From the NCBI RefSeq assembly GCF_008795985.1, contig NZ_VMHP01000001.1:434001-498000 (forward strand): a stretch of 64,000 nucleotides of DNA. Reading direction: 5' to 3'. The notes under the pieces are model-generated. The model saw nothing but the letters and a program-made list of their open reading frames with translations, was not told where the DNA came from and did no database searches. Shown here piece by piece: positions 8,595 to 16,409 of the stretch (positions within the stretch are counted from its first letter, which is position 1; the number at the start of each line of letters is the position of its first letter). The position numbers were made by a program, and so were the translations under genes. Origin of the DNA: Marinobacter halotolerans (GTDB taxonomy: Bacteria > Pseudomonadota > Gammaproteobacteria > Pseudomonadales > Oleiphilaceae).

Positions 8595-8882
8595 ATGTCC
8601 AGACGCAGAAAATATAGCCCAGAGTTCAAACGCGAAGCCATTGCTTTAACCCGGCAACCCGGTGTGAGTTGTCGCCAGATAGCCCTGGAGGTTGGCATTA
8701 ATCCCAACCTGTTGTCCCGATGGCGCAGAGAAGCGGATGAGGAGACAGACAAGGCCTTCAAGGGCTCTGGCTCCCCAAGAGACGAGGAGGTTGCCCGTCT
8801 CAAGCGAGAGCTGGCCCGTGTGAAGAAGGAGCGTGATTTTTTGCGCGAAGCGGCAATGTTCTTCGCAAAGGAGTCGTCCTGA
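8595..8882 (+). CDS. IS3-family transposase OrfA
   Basis: This 95-aa protein carries the IS3 OrfA helix-turn-helix ([12 protein letters not shown] at the start, then [20 protein letters not shown]). A leucine-zipper-like coiled coil ([27 protein letters not shown]) closes it. It binds the element ends and dimerises. ATG 8595 is chosen over the GTG at 8589 because AAAGGAG at 8583-8589 is correctly spaced. Near its end are two candidate -1 slippage signals, T_TTT_TTG at 8837-8843 and A_AAG at 8867-8870, that would yield the OrfAB fusion transposase. Confidence 0.9.
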   Translation: MSRRRKYSPEFKREAIALTRQPGVSCRQIALEVGINPNLLSRWRREADEETDKAFKGSGSPRDEEVARLKRELARVKKERDFLREAAMFFAKESS

Positions 8883-8929
8883 GGTATCAGGCGATTCAAC
8901 GTTGTCGCAATAATTTCCCCATACGTCTT

Positions 8930-9748
8930 ATGTGCCGATGCCTGAAGGTGTCAGCCAGCGGTTATTACGCTTGGGTATCTCGCCCCCATTCCGCCAGGGC
9001 AAAGGCTAATCAGTACTTGTTGTCGCGCATCAGAGAGATTCATGATGACAGCGGTGGCATGATTGGATCACCCCGCATGCACGAGGACCTGGTTGCCGAG
9101 GGTGCTTCAACAAGCCTGAACCGTGTTGCGCAATTGATGGCCATGCATGGCATTCAGGGGTGGCCACGCAAGAAGCGCGGACGTTTGGGACGTCGATCTT
9201 ATCGGCCACCGGGTATCCGGAATCATCTGGAGCGGAACTTCTCCGCTCTGGAGCCAGACACCAAGTGGGTGACGGATATTACGGAGATACCCACGCAGGA
9301 AGGAAAGCTCTTTCTCTGCGTGGTTCTCGACCTGTTCAGCAAGCTGATCGTTGGCTGGTCCATGCATCACCGCCAGGATCGGTACATGGTGATCAGAGCC
9401 GTTGAGATGGCGGTCTGGCAGCGCCAGGGGAAAGTCCCGGTGATTTTACACTCGGATCGAGGCTGTCAATTCACCAGCGGGGACTACCAGCGATATCTCG
9501 GCAGCAACCGCCTGGTGAGCAGTATGAGTGCGGTCGGCCACTGTGGCGATAACGCTGCCTGTGAGGGGTTCTTCGGAATGCTCAAGCGTGAGCGAGTTCA
9601 CCACCGGCGCTACCGCACTCAGAATGAAGCGAGAGCTGATGTATTCGACTATGTTGAGCGGTTCCATAATCCCAGGATGCGACGTAGAGTTGCCGCTCAG
9701 GATCAGAAGTTGTCAGCCGTTTTAAAACCGTACGTGGAAACGGGGTAG
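8930..9748 (+). CDS. IS3-family transposase OrfB (DDE integrase domain)
   Basis: This is the catalytic part of the transposase. The rve/DDE core shows the first Asp in [10 protein letters not shown], the second in [11 protein letters not shown], and the Glu in [11 protein letters not shown], so it looks intact. Codon 8930 is the first ATG, but the frame is open back to the slippage region. The upstream stretch reads [17 protein letters not shown], which belongs to the conserved OrfB N-terminus. The true product is therefore probably an OrfAB frameshift protein, not a protein begun at 8930. The C-terminus ([17 protein letters not shown]) ends at the right inverted repeat as expected. Confidence 0.9.
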   Translation: MCRCLKVSASGYYAWVSRPHSARAKANQYLLSRIREIHDDSGGMIGSPRMHEDLVAEGASTSLNRVAQLMAMHGIQGWPRKKRGRLGRRSYRPPGIRNHLERNFSALEPDTKWVTDITEIPTQEGKLFLCVVLDLFSKLIVGWSMHHRQDRYMVIRAVEMAVWQRQGKVPVILHSDRGCQFTSGDYQRYLGSNRLVSSMSAVGHCGDNAACEGFFGMLKRERVHHRRYRTQNEARADVFDYVERFHNPRMRRRVAAQDQKLSAVLKPYVETG

Positions 9749-9753
9749 AACCC
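9739..9753 (-). repeat. IS3-element right terminal inverted repeat
   Basis: AACGGGGTAGAACCC overlaps the last codons of orfB and pairs perfectly with 8533-8547. Confidence 0.9.
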
Positions 9754-10576
9754 ACTATGGTCGACGCCATAGTCGCTTGTTAGAGCTGAACTGGCATCAG
9801 AATGGAGGGACTCCTTTTCGCTTATCAATGGCAGGGTCGAGTGCGGCCATTTCGAAAATCCGCAGTATTTGTCGTTAAAGCTCCGCTTCCCTCCCTCCTG
9901 ACCCTGACCCCGAATTAGGTCCACCCAGAGTTGGAAAAATCCGGCGAATCTGAATGTTCGCTTTGCGACCAGTCCGTGACGAATCATTCGTGAACGGATT
10001 GCGTCTGGGTTCACTTCCTGAGACGGCTCAATCTGGACGCAACCATCCATCCGACTCTTTGGGCGCAAGAAAACAAATGTCGTTATCTTTTTAAGCAGTG
10101 TTAGGAAAGGTCAGGAAGTGATAAAAGCCTCTTAGATCAAACAGGCATGTTCACTGGATAGCTAAGCCTAAATAACCTAAAGCACTACTTAGATCCCTGC
10201 TATTGTTTTTTTAGGTACTGAAGCTGGAATTAGTACCTGTTTCTGAATAAAAACACACTAATGGAACTGTCATTAGGCTGATTTCAAAAAAATCTGAGTC
10301 AGATCAGGGATGACGCTTCTAACGTAGAGGGATTTAGCAATGACTCTAACTCTCGCCTGGCGCTCATTAGCCCTAGTCTCCACTGACGTTTTTTCCTGCA
10401 ACGGATCAGTGACACCCCAAAAACCATGAACATTGTCCGGGCATCACAGCGTCGCCCGAGAAATCGTTTGGCTCATTTACTTACCCACAACAGAGAGCTT
10501 ACCTATAAATTCAGGGCAAATAGGACAGCTTTCCATTGGTGCAGGCCAACCGGCTATTACGCATTGAGGTCAACAC
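9754..10576. other. 823-bp stretch without a recognisable gene
   Basis: No reading frame here looks like a protein. The part next to the IS has a short palindromic arm pair CTATGG/CCATAG (9755-9772). From about 10080 the DNA is visibly A+T richer than its neighbours, with T runs and an AGGTACT/AGTACCT dyad (10213-10219 and 10232-10238). The last 100 bp must contain the promoter of the monooxygenase gene, though no convincing -35/-10 pair stands out. The region may be debris of an older insertion or rearrangement, judging from its base composition and the adjacent IS lacking a target duplication. Confidence 0.5.
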
Positions 10577-12148
10577 ATGAAAACATCAGTCCGAATAGCC
10601 ATCATCGGCACCGGGTTCTCTGGTCTGGGAATGGGTATCAAACTGAAAGAGGCCGGGTACAACGACTTTGTGATTCTTGAACAGGGTGATGATATCGGCG
10701 GCACCTGGCACGAGAACCACTACCCCGGCTGTGCCTGTGATATAGAGTCGGCGCTGTATTCCTTTTCCTTCGAACAGAACCCCAACTGGACACGGATGTA
10801 TGCCCAGCAGGATGAGATCAAGGCCTACCTGAAGTACTGCGCGGAAAAGTATGGCCTTACAGACCATATCCGCTTGAATACTCATGTGGCTGGTGCCCGG
10901 TTCGATGAGCGGCGTCGCCGCTGGAATATCGAAACCTGCAATGCGCCTGCGCTCTGGTCGTATCGGCAGAATAAGGGCGTGACCGCCGGTGACCGGCTGG
11001 ACCGATCGGATGAAGCGCTACCGGAGATGCAGAGCTTCCAGGCAGATATTGTCGTGTCTGGCATGGGCCTGCTGAGCATTCCGGCTTATCCCGCCATCGC
11101 AGGTCTCGAAGACTTTAAGGGCAAGCAGTTCCACTCACAGAACTGGGATCATGATTACGATTTCAGCGGTAAGCGAGTGGCGGTGATAGGGACTGGCGCT
11201 TCCGCCATACAGTTCGTGCCGGAAGTGGCGAAACAGGCAGCCCATCTGGACCTGTATCAGCGCACGCCGCCCTGGGTTGTCCCTAAACCGGATCGCGCTA
11301 TCCGGCCACTGGAAAGGGCTCTGTTCAAGCGCTTTCCTCAGTTACTGAATGCCTTTCGCCAGTACATTTACTGGGCGCGGGAGGCCTGGATTCTGGGCTT
11401 TGTGGTTAATCCCCGCATCCTGAAAATCGGTGAGCTGCGGGCCCGTCGTTTTATTCGTAACCAGATCAAGGACCCGGTACTACGCAAAAAAGTCACGCCG
11501 GACTTCCATTTTGGCTGTAAGCGGATTCTGATCTCTAACAACTTCTATTCGGCCCTCGCTGAGGACCATGTGGATGTGCTGACAGATGGCGTAAGAGAAG
11601 TTCGTCAGAACGCTATTGTCGACCGCAATGGTGAAGAGCGGCCGGTGGACTGCATCATCTACGGCACGGGCTTCAGGGCTCAGGAGCCGATTCCGTCAGG
11701 CATGGTGTATGGTCGCGGCGGGCAGGACCTGTTGGATGCCTGGAAAGACGGTGCCGAAGCCTATAAAGGCACGGCCATCGCCGGTTTCCCTAACTTCTTC
11801 ATTCTGATGGGCCCAAACACTGGCCTTGGCCACAGCTCCATGATCTACATGATCGAAAGCCAGATCCAGTACGTGCTGGACGCCCTGAAGGAGATGGAGC
11901 GTAACGGCTGGCAGAGCATTGAGGTAAGAAATCGCTCGCAAAGCCAGTACAACGCATCAATTCACGCCAAATTGGGCAACTCTGTCTGGCAGACAGGCTG
12001 CAAGAGCTGGTATGTGAATGAAAATGGTAAGAACACAACTCTCTGGCCTGGTTCTACCTGGAAGTTCAGGCAGCAGACAAGGCAGTTTGATGCGGGGCAG
12101 TACTGGTGTGAGCCAGGGGCGTTTCAATCATTAGAGGGCAGCGCATGA
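10577..12148 (+). CDS. Flavin-containing Baeyer-Villiger-type monooxygenase
   Basis: This 523-aa enzyme uses FAD and NADPH to insert oxygen into ketones or related substrates. The FAD Rossmann motif is GTGFSG at 11-16. The NADPH Rossmann motif is GTGASA near residue 210. Between them FKGKQFHSQNWD (about 179-190) matches the BVMO fingerprint FxGxxxHxxxW, with Asp instead of Pro after Trp. CIIYGTGFRAQ near 370 is the second FAD/ATG-type motif. Substrate is unknown; cycloalkanone, steroid and alkane-derived ketones are all used by this family. It overlaps the NTF2-like gene by four bases (ATGA), so the two are translationally coupled. Confidence 0.88.
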   Translation: MKTSVRIAIIGTGFSGLGMGIKLKEAGYNDFVILEQGDDIGGTWHENHYPGCACDIESALYSFSFEQNPNWTRMYAQQDEIKAYLKYCAEKYGLTDHIRLNTHVAGARFDERRRRWNIETCNAPALWSYRQNKGVTAGDRLDRSDEALPEMQSFQADIVVSGMGLLSIPAYPAIAGLEDFKGKQFHSQNWDHDYDFSGKRVAVIGTGASAIQFVPEVAKQAAHLDLYQRTPPWVVPKPDRAIRPLERALFKRFPQLLNAFRQYIYWAREAWILGFVVNPRILKIGELRARRFIRNQIKDPVLRKKVTPDFHFGCKRILISNNFYSALAEDHVDVLTDGVREVRQNAIVDRNGEERPVDCIIYGTGFRAQEPIPSGMVYGRGGQDLLDAWKDGAEAYKGTAIAGFPNFFILMGPNTGLGHSSMIYMIESQIQYVLDALKEMERNGWQSIEVRNRSQSQYNASIHAKLGNSVWQTGCKSWYVNENGKNTTLWPGSTWKFRQQTRQFDAGQYWCEPGAFQSLEGSA

Positions 12149-12534
12149 CTATCGACACTCTTGCTACATGGCACGAAATTGCGGCGTCTGGAAACGTAAA
12201 GGGCTTGGATGCGTTCCTCGCTGAAGACGTGGTTTTCCATTCGCCTATTCTTCACACGCCTCAGGTCGGAAAGGCACTTGTCACAAAATACCTGGCTGCG
12301 GCCTTCCAGGTATTCTTCAATGAAAACTTCGAATACGTCAGAGAGGTCATCGGCCCACGAGACGCAGTGTTGGAGTTTCAGGTAGAACTCGACGGTGTCT
12401 CGGTCAACGGCGTGGACATGATCAAGTGGGGCGATGATGGAAGGGTCGTAGAATTTAAAGTCATGATTCGGCCCTTAAAGGCAGTCAACTTGATCCATCA
12501 AAAAATGGCCTCAATGCTTAAGGCGCAGCAGTAA
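12145..12534 (+). CDS. NTF2/SnoaL-like protein coupled to the monooxygenase
   Basis: This 129-aa protein has the cone-shaped NTF2-like fold signature. An N-terminal helix pair (WHEIAASGNVKGLDAFLAED) is followed by VVFHSPILHTPQVGKALV and alternating beta strands ending in FKVMIRPLKAVN. Relatives are polyketide cyclases, ketosteroid isomerases or non-catalytic binding proteins. The ATGA overlap with the BVMO stop strongly suggests they act together, perhaps by handling the same ketone or ester. The last 17 bases overlap the convergent DUF6010-like gene. Confidence 0.75.
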   Translation: MTIDTLATWHEIAASGNVKGLDAFLAEDVVFHSPILHTPQVGKALVTKYLAAAFQVFFNENFEYVREVIGPRDAVLEFQVELDGVSVNGVDMIKWGDDGRVVEFKVMIRPLKAVNLIHQKMASMLKAQQ

Positions 12535-12949
12535 AGGTATTGTCATACTGCATTACCAACCAGAGAGCAACCACGGCAGATGCGGCCCAGTCGTACCAGG
12601 TACAGAACGGTATGTACCAGGAGGGAATCTCCGCGAACTCAGGGCGGTGATGCAGAAGATCCCAAACACCGTGAAGAAACAGCCCCGCGACGATAAACCA
12701 CATCGACACCCAAAGCCCAAGAAGTGCGACGGCAACAAAAGCTGAGGCGACGATCACTTCAACAATGGCTTTGCCCCGGTCGTTTTGGGAAAACGCGAAA
12801 CCAAAATAGGCGGCTCCGATCAACGTCATCACTATCGCCAACAGCTCTCGGGCCATGGGCGTTGGCAGGATGAATATCAAGATGCCTGTCAAAACGGCCA
12901 GCAACGCTCCAACCGACTCGGGGGCTCTTTTTCTGAATTTTGACTGCAT
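12518..12949 (-). CDS. DUF6010-like membrane protein
   Basis: This 143-aa protein has four hydrophobic segments and the sequence HGVWDLLHHRPEF followed by WYIPFCTWYDW. That resembles the DUF6010 family from memory, where a conserved HG.WDL.HH segment is diagnostic. The histidines and acidic residues might bind a metal, which is speculation. Function is unknown. It converges on the NTF2-like gene and lies 101 bp downstream of the DUF2306 gene on the same strand, so it could be in the same transcript and under the same PadR-type operator. Confidence 0.55.
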   Translation of the reverse strand: MQSKFRKRAPESVGALLAVLTGILIFILPTPMARELLAIVMTLIGAAYFGFAFSQNDRGKAIVEVIVASAFVAVALLGLWVSMWFIVAGLFLHGVWDLLHHRPEFAEIPSWYIPFCTWYDWAASAVVALWLVMQYDNTFTAAP

Positions 12950-13050
12950 GTTGGCACCTTTTTACCGCGAAGTTTTCTACCTTTGACTACTTTTGCTGCG
13001 CGATCAGCGAGCCCTCAAAGTCGGTGTTGGCAATTGGTGTTGATAGGTCA

Positions 13051-13446
13051 TCAACCCAAGAGCATGTGATGCATCATGCGACCGGGAAGAAGGGTAAGGG
13101 CTCCGGTAAGTATTAATGCAAAGACGTAGGTGGCCGCCATGGTGATTGCGTGGGTTTTGACCCTGCCGTTGCGTGCAGCCCAAATACCAACACCCAGAAT
13201 GCACAGCGTGAAAACGGAGAGCAGGTGGATCGGGCTCCATGCACCCCACACCCTCAGCTCGTGAATCAAGAACGAACTCACCGACACCGCAGTCATCAAA
13301 AGCACCCAGAACCAGCCAATGACCCGGTGGTGCGTCGTTCCCTTTTTCAAAACTAACTGTAACGCGCCGGCAATGACGGCAATAAAAGCCACAATAATGT
13401 GAATCTGGATAGCGATCGCAGCGCCGACAAATATATCGAAATTCAT
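13051..13446 (-). CDS. DUF2306-like four-helix membrane protein
   Basis: This 131-aa inner-membrane protein has four predicted transmembrane helices. It shows conserved histidines at AIQIHIIVAF, KKGTTHHRVIGWFW and RVKTHAITMAA, a pattern seen in the DUF2306 family, whose function is not known. A haem- or metal-binding role is possible but not shown. It is divergent from padR with 110 bp between starts. The dyad at 13497-13516 lies 51 bp upstream of its start, so PadR control is likely. Confidence 0.65.
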   Translation of the reverse strand: MNFDIFVGAAIAIQIHIIVAFIAVIAGALQLVLKKGTTHHRVIGWFWVLLMTAVSVSSFLIHELRVWGAWSPIHLLSVFTLCILGVGIWAARNGRVKTHAITMAATYVFALILTGALTLLPGRMMHHMLLG

Positions 13447-13496
13447 AGAAGAACCTTTGCTCGCATATATCTTCTATATTTTGCCCAACTCCCATT

Positions 13497-13516
13497 TATA
13501 TGCAACCATATGCATA
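13497..13516. promoter_or_regulatory. Putative PadR operator, copy 1
   Basis: TATATGCAACCATATGCATA contains the dyad TATGCA-N6-TGCATA and lies midway between DUF2306 and padR. It matches the reverse complement of 16410-16429 at 19 of 20 positions. Repetition of such a long motif at both ends of the cluster makes chance unlikely. Binding by the adjacent PadR protein is inference. Confidence 0.7.
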
Positions 13517-13556
13517 TTAATTTGATCCCTTTCCACATCGAACAAGGAAATTGTAA

Positions 13557-14108
13557 ATGGCTCTGAAGTTCGCCTTGTTAAGTTGTTTGCATGAGTCTCC
13601 GGCCACTGGCTACGAACTCACACAGACACTGAAAGAACGCATGGGCAATGTCTGGAATTCGAGTCATCAACAAACCTACCGCGAACTGGCCAGACTTTTG
13701 GACGAAGAATGCGTCACCTTTGAGGACGTGCCACAGACTGGCAAACCGGATCGAAAAGTTTATTCGCTCACCGACCTTGGGCGTCGGGAGCTTGCCGAAT
13801 GGGTCAATACGCCTTCCAGTCGCCCGAAAGTCCGCGACCCATTACTTCTGAAACTGTTTGCAGGTGATTTTTGGGAAAGTGCCAACCTCGAGGAAGAACT
13901 TGCCGTTCACAGAATCGAGTGGCAGGCCACGCTGGATAAGTATCTGGCTATCGAAGCCCGATATTTCTCCGCGCCCGAGGGAATGCCACGGCATTACAGG
14001 CTTCAGCATATGGCCTTGAGGCGGGGAATTGAAGTAAATCGATCCTGGCTTGCCTGGTCTGAAGAAGTGCTGGCGGTCAATCAGGCTAACCCAAAAACGG
14101 GTAGATGA
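13557..14108 (+). CDS. PadR-family transcriptional regulator
   Basis: The 183-aa protein starts with the PadR winged helix (ALLSCLHESPATGYELTQTLKERMGNVW, about residues 6-33; then TYRELARLLDEE and the wing VYSLTDLGRREL). It continues with a C-terminal helical dimerisation domain (VRDPLLLKLFAG onward to about 175). PadR proteins are ligand-responsive repressors, often of detoxification genes. Its start lies 41 bp after operator copy 1, implying autoregulation. Only six bases separate its stop from the DUF6653 gene, and the saccharopine-dehydrogenase-like gene follows, so all three form one operon. Confidence 0.9.
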   Translation: MALKFALLSCLHESPATGYELTQTLKERMGNVWNSSHQQTYRELARLLDEECVTFEDVPQTGKPDRKVYSLTDLGRRELAEWVNTPSSRPKVRDPLLLKLFAGDFWESANLEEELAVHRIEWQATLDKYLAIEARYFSAPEGMPRHYRLQHMALRRGIEVNRSWLAWSEEVLAVNQANPKTGR

Positions 14109-14114
14109 GGTCGT

Positions 14115-14606
14115 ATGAAGAGCCAAACGTTCTGGCGGCAAATTGCGAAAGCCTTTGGGCTGAGAGGCCAAGAATGGCAGAAACATGCGAACCCAATGAG
14201 TGTCTGGACGCGTTTTACGGTGCTTCCTCTTTTCATTGCGGCGGTATGGAGCAGGGAGTGGCTCGGGTGGTGGTCCCTTGTTTTAGTCGGTCTTGTCGTC
14301 GTTTGGGCGTGGATGAACCCTCGGCTCTTCCGCGCCCCGAGCTCTACCGATAATTGGGCATCCATGGCCGTACTTGGCGAACAACTCTGGTTGGAGAACG
14401 CCGGGGAGAGAATGGGTGGACATCATCGAATCGTGCCGTTTCTACTCTCAATCGTGGCCGCTGTTGGCGTGCCATTTTTGGTTTGGGGACTCTGGCACCT
14501 CGACGTTTGGCCGACGATGGTGGGCACTGTTCTTATCTATGCTGGCAAAGTCTGGTTCCTGGACAGGATGGTGTGGCTCTACTGTGACCACCGAGTACAA
14601 CAATAA
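14115..14606 (+). CDS. DUF6653-like membrane protein
   Basis: This 163-aa protein has three to four hydrophobic helices. Conserved blocks include HANPMSVWTRFTVLPL, WMNPRLFRAPSSTDNWAS, and FLDRMVWLYCDH near the C-terminus, which I associate with DUF6653. Function is unknown. It lies between padR (six bases upstream) and the saccharopine-dehydrogenase-like gene (eight bases downstream), so co-translation is likely. The trio of small membrane proteins in this neighbourhood suggests a membrane- or lipid-related response. Confidence 0.65.
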   Translation: MKSQTFWRQIAKAFGLRGQEWQKHANPMSVWTRFTVLPLFIAAVWSREWLGWWSLVLVGLVVVWAWMNPRLFRAPSSTDNWASMAVLGEQLWLENAGERMGGHHRIVPFLLSIVAAVGVPFLVWGLWHLDVWPTMVGTVLIYAGKVWFLDRMVWLYCDHRVQQ

Positions 14607-14614
14607 GCTTATCT

Positions 14615-15703
14615 ATGAATAACGTCATGATTCTCGGCGGCTACGGCGCCGCAGGCAAAGCCATTGCGATGAAACTCGGTAAACGACTGACCGGTGCCAT
14701 CACCATCGCAGGCAGATCGATGGCTAAAGCCAAGTCCTGTGTTGAAGAGCTTGAAAAGGAAGCGCCCGCTGGCATCGATTACCTGGCAGCGTCGGTCGAC
14801 GTGACGGATCAAAAGCAGATCATCAGGGCATGCGAGGGGCAGCAATTGGTCGTCCTCGCTTGTGATGCGTCCCCAACCTCGCTGGAAACTCTGGTTCGGG
14901 CGTGTGTCGACAATGGTGCCGATTACGTAGACATCGCGCCTGATTCCCGAAAGCGGGCTGTTTTCGAGAGCCTTGCTCCGCTGATTAGCGCCGGACAAAG
15001 CCGCTTTGTATTCGATGCAGGAGCAGATCCGGGGTTGCCGGGATGGCTGGCGCGGTGGTTATCGCTTCAGTCGCCGGAACCGCTGAATCAGATGCAGCTG
15101 TTTGCACGTTTTCGTTCCAATGAGATCGGCTGGAGTGGCGCAGCGGATATGTTGAGTGCGTCAGGCAGCCAGGGCTGGGTTTACGATGGCCATTGGCGCC
15201 GCAGCTCCCTCTGGGACTACAAGTGGAAACGCTTTCGCGGAGGCTTGGGGCGAAGTCTTTGCGTACCCATTCGTTTGGACGAGTTTGACTCGCTGCCTGA
15301 AGAATTGGGGCTTCAAACGTTCAAGTGCTATCACGCAGGGCTTAATCCAGTGACTGACGCCCTGATGTTGCTTGAAGGAACCGTGTTGGCCCGCAGTATC
15401 CCTTTCGAAACCCGACAACGAGTGTTCTTTGGCGCCCTGAAACGATTGACGTCCCGGCCTTTTGGTCTTTCTATTGAAGCAGTGGGGCGAGGCGCTGGTC
15501 AGCTCTTCCGAGCGGCGATCGGGCATGCCGATCTGTACGAGGCTACGGCCATACCCACCGCTGTGATGAGTGAGTTTCTGCTGAACGACAAGAGCCAGTC
15601 GCCCGGCTTTGGGTACCTTGGCGACTGGGCGTCCGTTTATCCGCAGTTTCGAGGCGAACTTCGTGAAGAAGGTTTCTGGTTCGAAAACGAGGCGTCTCAC
15701 TGA
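14615..15703 (+). CDS. Saccharopine-dehydrogenase-like NAD(P)-binding protein
   Basis: This 362-aa protein begins with a Rossmann fold (MILGGYGAAGKAIAMKL, residues 5-21). Conserved Sacchrp_dh_NADP segments follow: TIAGRSMAKAK, VDVTDQKQI, VLACDASPTSLETLVRAC, NGADYVDIAPDS and FDAGADPGLPGWLARW. The C-terminal half is divergent. Members of this wider family are trans-acting reductases or membrane-associated proteins acting on lipids, and many are not lysine-pathway enzymes. Here nothing points to lysine synthesis. It ends the padR-DUF6653 operon and converges on the next membrane gene, 22 bp away. Confidence 0.78.
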   Translation: MNNVMILGGYGAAGKAIAMKLGKRLTGAITIAGRSMAKAKSCVEELEKEAPAGIDYLAASVDVTDQKQIIRACEGQQLVVLACDASPTSLETLVRACVDNGADYVDIAPDSRKRAVFESLAPLISAGQSRFVFDAGADPGLPGWLARWLSLQSPEPLNQMQLFARFRSNEIGWSGAADMLSASGSQGWVYDGHWRRSSLWDYKWKRFRGGLGRSLCVPIRLDEFDSLPEELGLQTFKCYHAGLNPVTDALMLLEGTVLARSIPFETRQRVFFGALKRLTSRPFGLSIEAVGRGAGQLFRAAIGHADLYEATAIPTAVMSEFLLNDKSQSPGFGYLGDWASVYPQFRGELREEGFWFENEASH

Positions 15704-15725
15704 TCAGCCACGTTGGCGAAGCTCT

Positions 15726-16163
15726 TTAGCTAAGACGCCTCCACGGCTGATCCAGGAAGAATCCGATGGTCGTTGCAGTGAGGGCCGCGGCGTTGCCATA
15801 CCACGGAGGGGTGGCTGGAGTAGAGGCCAGGACGCTCAGAGTGGCCAGAAGAATAGGTACATACAGAGCGATCAGTGCCCCCGGTACCACCCAACGTGCC
15901 CAGCGCTCGCCAGCGCGGAATGGAAAAAGGATCAGCACACAGACCAGCATGCCGGTAACCGCCCAGCCAGCGCCGGCGACGTCCATAAGCGCCAGCAAAA
16001 GGGTTTGCGTGGCCGAATTCAGGCTTTCCCAAGCCTGACCGAGCGCCTGAGCGTGATAGGGCATAAACTCATCATGTAAAACATAGACTGAACCAAGAAT
16101 CACGCTAATGATCCCGGTCACCCCATACATAAGGGCGGCCATCATACGAATACGACTCATCAT
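15726..16163 (-). CDS. Small four-helix membrane protein of unknown function
   Basis: I do not recognise this 145-aa protein. It has four hydrophobic segments (about 8-30, 55-85, 93-112, 120-138), and an amphipathic HDEFMPYHAQALGQ loop after the first helix. The architecture and loop resemble integral membrane proteins of the DoxX-like or DUF4267-like class, but the match is too weak to name. It lies downstream of the truncated SnoaL-like gene on the same strand, and thus under operator copy 2. It is convergent with the saccharopine-dehydrogenase-like gene. Confidence 0.6.
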   Translation of the reverse strand: MMSRIRMMAALMYGVTGIISVILGSVYVLHDEFMPYHAQALGQAWESLNSATQTLLLALMDVAGAGWAVTGMLVCVLILFPFRAGERWARWVVPGALIALYVPILLATLSVLASTPATPPWYGNAAALTATTIGFFLDQPWRRLS

Positions 16164-16229
16164 TCCCCCTCAATTGGTTGTGCGTCTGCTTCCGTCACGC
16201 CTCTCGCCGTCAAGCGATGGAGAACGGAA

Positions 16230-16373
16230 TTAAGATGTTGCGTGACGAACACCGCCAAGCGCATGATTGCCAGCGAATTCGTGATGGATTGTTTCGGAGC
16301 AGCCTTTCAGAAGGCCTTCAGCATCTCTGTTAGATAGATGCTCGAAAGCTTTTAAAACCTTCTGCCTAGCCAT
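16230..16373 (-). pseudogene. Truncated SnoaL/NTF2-like gene (N-terminal 47 codons)
   Basis: Reading the minus strand from ATG 16373 gives 47 codons, including LSNRDAEGLLKGC and HHEFAGNHALGGVRH, then a TAA at 16230-16232. This is the N-terminal third of a SnoaL-like protein, where HH.F.G.HALGG.RH is a conserved segment; the normal length is about 130-150 aa. The rest is missing, and the other frames downstream do not resume the family pattern. The start lies 37 bp after operator copy 2, so the remnant probably still receives the promoter, with the downstream membrane gene as its surviving partner. Confidence 0.6.
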
Positions 16374-16409
16374 GGTTTGGAACACTGGTGTGCCCCCAAA
16401 TCGCTTTGT

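Larger units (their letters stand above)
8533..9753. mobile_element. IS3-family insertion sequence, apparently complete
   Basis: A 1.2-kb element is bounded by 15-bp perfect terminal inverted repeats: GGGTTCTACCCCGTT at 8533-8547 and AACGGGGTAGAACCC at 9739-9753. Between them are orfA and orfB in the -1 relative frame, the standard IS3 layout. The right end extends to the usual TGGG terminus if base 9754 is included, whereas the left has CGGG. I see no 3-5 bp target duplication, so one flank may have been rearranged. It sits upstream of the TonB receptor gene and next to an unexplained 0.8-kb region. Confidence 0.9.

Noticed and set aside
9755..9785. Possible attC-like recombination site after the IS right end (minus-strand TCTAACAAGCG and CTATGG arms)
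   Set aside because: The core-site consensus fits poorly (GTTAGAG instead of GTTRRRY) and no second core, integrase or cassette gene is visible.
9703..10068. 121-codon minus-strand frame across the right end of the IS3 element
   Set aside because: It crosses the inverted repeat and part of orfB, with no family match or convincing ribosome site; probably fortuitous.
10426..10680. 84-codon plus-strand frame overlapping the monooxygenase start
   Set aside because: Its second half overlaps the Rossmann region of the monooxygenase in another frame, and it lacks protein-like features.
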